A stretch of DNA of 16,471 bases from positions 1-16,471 of the forward strand of contig PWHA01000177.1 of assembly GCA_003554685.1 (NCBI GenBank), in the 5' to 3' direction. Every line of letters starts with the position of its first letter. Position 1 is the stretch's first letter. Below are positions 13,408 through 16,471 of this stretch, one piece after another. The notes below the pieces were generated by a model. The model had not been told where the DNA came from. It searched no databases and saw nothing but the letters and a program-made list of their open reading frames with translations. Source of the stretch: Halanaerobiaceae bacterium. Its GTDB lineage: Bacteria; Bacillota; Halanaerobiia; Halanaerobiales; Halarsenatibacteraceae. The translations under genes and the position numbers were made by a program.

Positions 13408-15774
13408 ATGCGAAGATTTCACGAAAAAAAGCTGGGAAGAGAGCCTTTTTTCAAGGTGCATCCCTGGTATGTGATTGAAGAAGAATTTGATCAAGCTAAT
13501 AATCATCGTAATGAAGCCATTTTTTCCCTGGGCAACGGTCATCTGGGGCTGAGGGGGACCCTGGAAGAGGACTACAGCGGACCGCCCGGCACTTCCACTC
13601 CCGGTTTTTACATAAATGGAGTCTATGATTCAGAAGATATCATTTATGGAGAGGAGGCTCCCAAACTTCCCAAGTACAGTCAGACAATTGTGAATTTGAT
13701 GGACTGGACCGGGATAAATCTTTATCTTGAAGAAGAAAAACTGGATCTTCTTACAGGTAAAACCAGAGATTATCAGCGGATTCTTGATATGCGTAGCAGT
13801 GTTCTCCGGAGAAAATTTGTCTGGCAGAGCCCGGAAGGCCGGGAGATAGAGGTGGAAATTCTCCGCCTCATATCCCTGTCCAATAAACATCTTGCTTTGA
13901 TTGATTATCAGCTGAAACCCTTGAACTTTAAGGGTAGAGTCCGGCTTGTTTCCAGCGTGGATGGTAAGATCGGCAATCGCCATCATTTTCGAAAAGACCG
14001 CACGATGTCAGTTAGCAGTGCCGGTTTTTCCAATAACCGCAGTTATATGATACAGCAGGCCTCCCGGAGTGGAATTGATGTGGCCGGGGCCTTTAAACAT
14101 GACCTGGAACTTCCGGCTGATACCAGACTCATACAGGATAATTTTGTTATAGATGAGGAGATTGTGGAAGAATTTTCTTTCAATGTTAGGCCTGATCAGA
14201 ATTACCGGCTGACTAAATTTGCAGCCTTCTACAATTCCCGGGAAACCCGTCGGGATAGGATTCTAAACCAGGCCATGACCGGGGTGAATCGGGGTTTTAA
14301 TCAGGGTGTCAAAAAATTAAAGATTTCCCAGAAAAAATATATGGAGGATTTCTGGCAGGATTTCGATGTTTTTGTTCGGGGTGATGGCTCCATTCAGCAG
14401 GCCCTGCGCTTTAATGCCTTTCAACTGATGCAGTCCACTGGCCGGGATGGCCAGACCAGCGTGGCTGCCAAGGGGCTGACAGGAGAGTTTTATGAAGGTC
14501 ATTATTTCTGGGATACTGAAACCTACATAGTTCCTTTTTATCTCTTTAACAGACCGGAGATGGCCCGCAACCTGCTGGAATACAGATATAACATTCTGGA
14601 GGAAGCCCGCCAGAATGCCAGCAGGGTTAGGGTAGAAGGAGCCCTTTATCCCTGGAGAACGATTAACGGCAAGGAAGCTTCGGGATTTTTTATGGGCTCC
14701 ACCGTGCAGTTTCATATTGATGCCGATATAGCCTATGCCATTTATCTCTACGTCACCGCCACCGAAGACTATGAATTTCTCTATAATCAGGGTGCGGAAA
14801 TTCTGGTAGAAACGGCTCGAATGTGGGTCAGCCGGGGCGATTATGTTGAGGACTGTGGAGGAGAATTTTATCTGAACGAAGTCTGCGGTCCCGACGAATA
14901 CAAGCCAGGAGTAAATAATAACTGCTATACCAATTATCTGGCTCGCTTTAATCTGATATTTGCCCGGGACACCATTGTTAGAATGGAGGAGGAAGCTCCG
15001 GATAAATTTAATCAGCTGGTGGAGAAAATAGATTTAAGTCAGACCGAGGTTGAGGAGTGGATGAAGGCAGCTGAAAAAATGTATCTGCCCTATCATGAAG
15101 AGCGGGAGATTCATCCTCAGGATGATTCCTTCCTCTGTAAGAAGCCGATCGATATTGAAGAGGAGATTCCCGACAGTGAACTCCCACTGGCTAATAACTG
15201 GCATCCTCTTACAATCTGGAGATATCAGCTTATCAAGCAGGCTGATGTAATTCTCCTGATGTTAATCCTGGGTGAGCAGTTTTCGCTGGAGGATAAAAAG
15301 AACAACTATGATTTTTATGAGCCCAGGACCACCCATGATTCCTCGCTATCACCTTCAGTTTACAGTATCATTGCCTCTGAAATTGGTTATCTGGAAGAGG
15401 CCTATAATTATTTCATCCAGGCAGCCCGGCTGGATCTGGATGATTTTAATGAGAACACCTATCAGGGTCTTCACACTGCCGGGATGGGTAGTGCCTGGAT
15501 GACAGTGGTTTATGGTTTTGCCGGCATGAGAAATTATCAGGGTTCCATAAGCTTTAAACCCTATCTGCCTGAGCAGCTGGAAAGCTATCAGTTTACCATT
15601 TACTTTAAAAGCCGGCATATTAGAGTTAAGGTTACCAAAGAGGGCGCCGGATACCGTATTCTGACAGGTAAAGCTCTGAAAATAGAACACTGCGGTGAGG
15701 TTGTTGAGCTGGAGCCCTGTTGCGAAAAAATAATGTCTCTGAGAGATTTCAGCAAACTGCCCTGGAAGGAATAA
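13408..15774 (+). CDS. Glycoside hydrolase family 65 disaccharide phosphorylase
   Basis: A 788-aa cytoplasmic enzyme of normal GH65 length. The layout is an N-terminal beta-sandwich (from NEAIFSLGNGHLGLRGTLEE), a linker, an (alpha/alpha)6 catalytic barrel and a C-terminal beta domain. The predicted general acid is Glu497 in CGPDEYKPGVNNNCYTNY, and the phosphate-binding loop is TTHDSSLSPS (641-650). GH65 members phosphorolyse maltose, trehalose, kojibiose, nigerose, glucosylglycerol or related alpha-glucosides to beta-glucose 1-phosphate. The acceptor-loop residues after GPDEY (KPGVNNN rather than HEHVNNN) argue against plain maltose phosphorylase, but I cannot name the substrate. AAGGAGGT (13395-13402) is 5 bases before ATG 13408, and the gene begins 12 bases after moaD, so it is probably in the same transcript. 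Its metabolic link to AOR is unclear. Confidence 0.93.
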   Translation: MRRFHEKKLGREPFFKVHPWYVIEEEFDQANNHRNEAIFSLGNGHLGLRGTLEEDYSGPPGTSTPGFYINGVYDSEDIIYGEEAPKLPKYSQTIVNLMDWTGINLYLEEEKLDLLTGKTRDYQRILDMRSSVLRRKFVWQSPEGREIEVEILRLISLSNKHLALIDYQLKPLNFKGRVRLVSSVDGKIGNRHHFRKDRTMSVSSAGFSNNRSYMIQQASRSGIDVAGAFKHDLELPADTRLIQDNFVIDEEIVEEFSFNVRPDQNYRLTKFAAFYNSRETRRDRILNQAMTGVNRGFNQGVKKLKISQKKYMEDFWQDFDVFVRGDGSIQQALRFNAFQLMQSTGRDGQTSVAAKGLTGEFYEGHYFWDTETYIVPFYLFNRPEMARNLLEYRYNILEEARQNASRVRVEGALYPWRTINGKEASGFFMGSTVQFHIDADIAYAIYLYVTATEDYEFLYNQGAEILVETARMWVSRGDYVEDCGGEFYLNEVCGPDEYKPGVNNNCYTNYLARFNLIFARDTIVRMEEEAPDKFNQLVEKIDLSQTEVEEWMKAAEKMYLPYHEEREIHPQDDSFLCKKPIDIEEEIPDSELPLANNWHPLTIWRYQLIKQADVILLMLILGEQFSLEDKKNNYDFYEPRTTHDSSLSPSVYSIIASEIGYLEEAYNYFIQAARLDLDDFNENTYQGLHTAGMGSAWMTVVYGFAGMRNYQGSISFKPYLPEQLESYQFTIYFKSRHIRVKVTKEGAGYRILTGKALKIEHCGEVVELEPCCEKIMSLRDFSKLPWKE

Positions 15775-15776
15775 GG

Positions 15777-16471
15777 ATGTTTAAGAACCTAGATCTTGAT
15801 AAAAATATAAATTTTATCCTGGCCGGAGGAATATTTGTTATTTCCTTTGCCGGAATCTTTGTAGCCCTATCAGATGCTCCCCCGCTCGTTATAGCTTTTT
15901 ACCGGATGTTCCTGAGTGTGATTATTTTAACCCCTACCTTTATTCTGCGCCGGGACTGTCATCTTTCTCTTTTTAAGGATTTGAGACCGGTGGTAGTAGG
16001 ATTTTTTCTGGCCATTCATTTTATTCTCTGGGTTTCGGCTTTTGAATATACCGCTGTAGCCAATGCCGTGATTTTTATAGCTTTACAACCGATTTTTACC
16101 CTGTTATTTGAAGCGATCTGGGCCCGGGAGGATCTCAGACCGGGCATAATGATAGGTGTTCTGCTGGCGGTTACCGGTAGTTTTGTTGTGGGCATGGGGG
16201 ATCTGGGCAATCTTTTTGCCAACGTTTTTGGTGACACCCTGGCGGTGCTGGCAGCCTTTTTTGCCGGCCTCTATCTCTTCTCCGGCCGAAGTCTCCGCCG
16301 GGAACTGGACTACTTTCCCTATATTTATATAGTCTATAGCTATGCCTCTCTATTTCTGGTGTTAGGTGTCCTGATTTCCGGGACTTCCTTTACCGGTTAC
16401 GGTACCAGCAACTGGCTTTATTTTATCGGACTGGCTGCCGGGCCTACGGTAATTGGTCATTCTGTTTTAAA
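15777..16471 (+). CDS. EamA/DMT-family transporter, 3'-truncated by window edge
   Basis: An open frame from ATG 15777 runs off the window with no stop (231 codons visible of a usual 290-310). The product is very hydrophobic, with about seven membrane segments visible. It shows the EamA layout: FAGIFVALSDAPPLVIAFYRM near the first helix pair, then the AIHFILWVSAFEYTAVANAVI and ALQPIFTLLFEA region at the end of the first repeat. The second repeat begins at TLAVLAAFFAGLYLFSGR, and GPTVIGHSVL lies at the cut end. DMT proteins export or import metabolites such as amino acids or nucleotides; the substrate is unknown. It starts 2 bases after the GH65 stop codon, with AAGGA (15767-15771) upstream, so it is co-transcribed with GH65. 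Confidence 0.9.
   Translation, partial: MFKNLDLDKNINFILAGGIFVISFAGIFVALSDAPPLVIAFYRMFLSVIILTPTFILRRDCHLSLFKDLRPVVVGFFLAIHFILWVSAFEYTAVANAVIFIALQPIFTLLFEAIWAREDLRPGIMIGVLLAVTGSFVVGMGDLGNLFANVFGDTLAVLAAFFAGLYLFSGRSLRRELDYFPYIYIVYSYASLFLVLGVLISGTSFTGYGTSNWLYFIGLAAGPTVIGHSVL

Noticed and set aside
1..16471. tRNA, rRNA, CRISPR arrays, insertion sequences or attachment sites
   Set aside because: I saw no transposase, no regularly spaced repeats and no tRNA-like cloverleaf; nearly all of the window is covered by coherent housekeeping-type genes.

Overview
The window looks like a chromosomal segment of an anaerobic bacterium of the Bacillota/Halanaerobiia type. The grounds are strong GGAGG-type ribosome binding sites, sigma-A-like promoters, tightly packed and overlapping genes, a tungsten-type aldehyde:ferredoxin oxidoreductase, and a small cysteine-rich protein of a kind I associate with Clostridia-like anaerobes. 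Base composition is near even. The species assignment is an inference; there is no rRNA or tRNA to anchor it.

Left part (1-1890, + strand): the 3' part of an ABC exporter gene, a 65-codon orphan gene, and a short Cys-rich protein with its own good promoter. A bidirectional hairpin terminator separates these from a convergent minus-strand cluster (1937-4500). Read in its own direction, that cluster is: isoprenylcysteine methyltransferase-like membrane protein, CrtI/CrtN-type FAD desaturase, HAD-fold protein. It resembles a small lipid or carotenoid modification unit, but no phytoene synthase is visible.

Centre (4546-11199, + strand): a molybdenum/tungsten cofactor operon. A promoter with an extended -10 leads into a structured leader that I read as a candidate Moco/Tuco riboswitch ending in an intrinsic terminator. 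The genes that follow encode a degenerate P-loop MobB-like protein, MoeA, a second MoeA fused to a periplasmic-binding-protein-like domain, MoaA, a MoaC-MOSC fusion and MogA/MoaB. Most junctions overlap by 8-29 bases.

Right part (11227-16471, + strand): a second promoter and a 5' hairpin precede an aldehyde:ferredoxin oxidoreductase gene. This overlaps a MoaD/ThiS-like sulfur carrier gene, which is followed closely by a GH65 glycoside phosphorylase and a truncated EamA/DMT transporter gene.

Working model: MoaA and MoaC make cyclic pyranopterin monophosphate. MoaD, with a MoaE not present here, would supply dithiolene sulfur. MogA adenylates molybdopterin, and the two MoeA proteins insert Mo or W. 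The MOSC domain and MobB-like protein may deliver or tailor the cofactor, with the AOR next door as a likely client. The riboswitch would provide end-product feedback. The links from AOR/MoaD to the sugar phosphorylase and transporter rest on gene order only.
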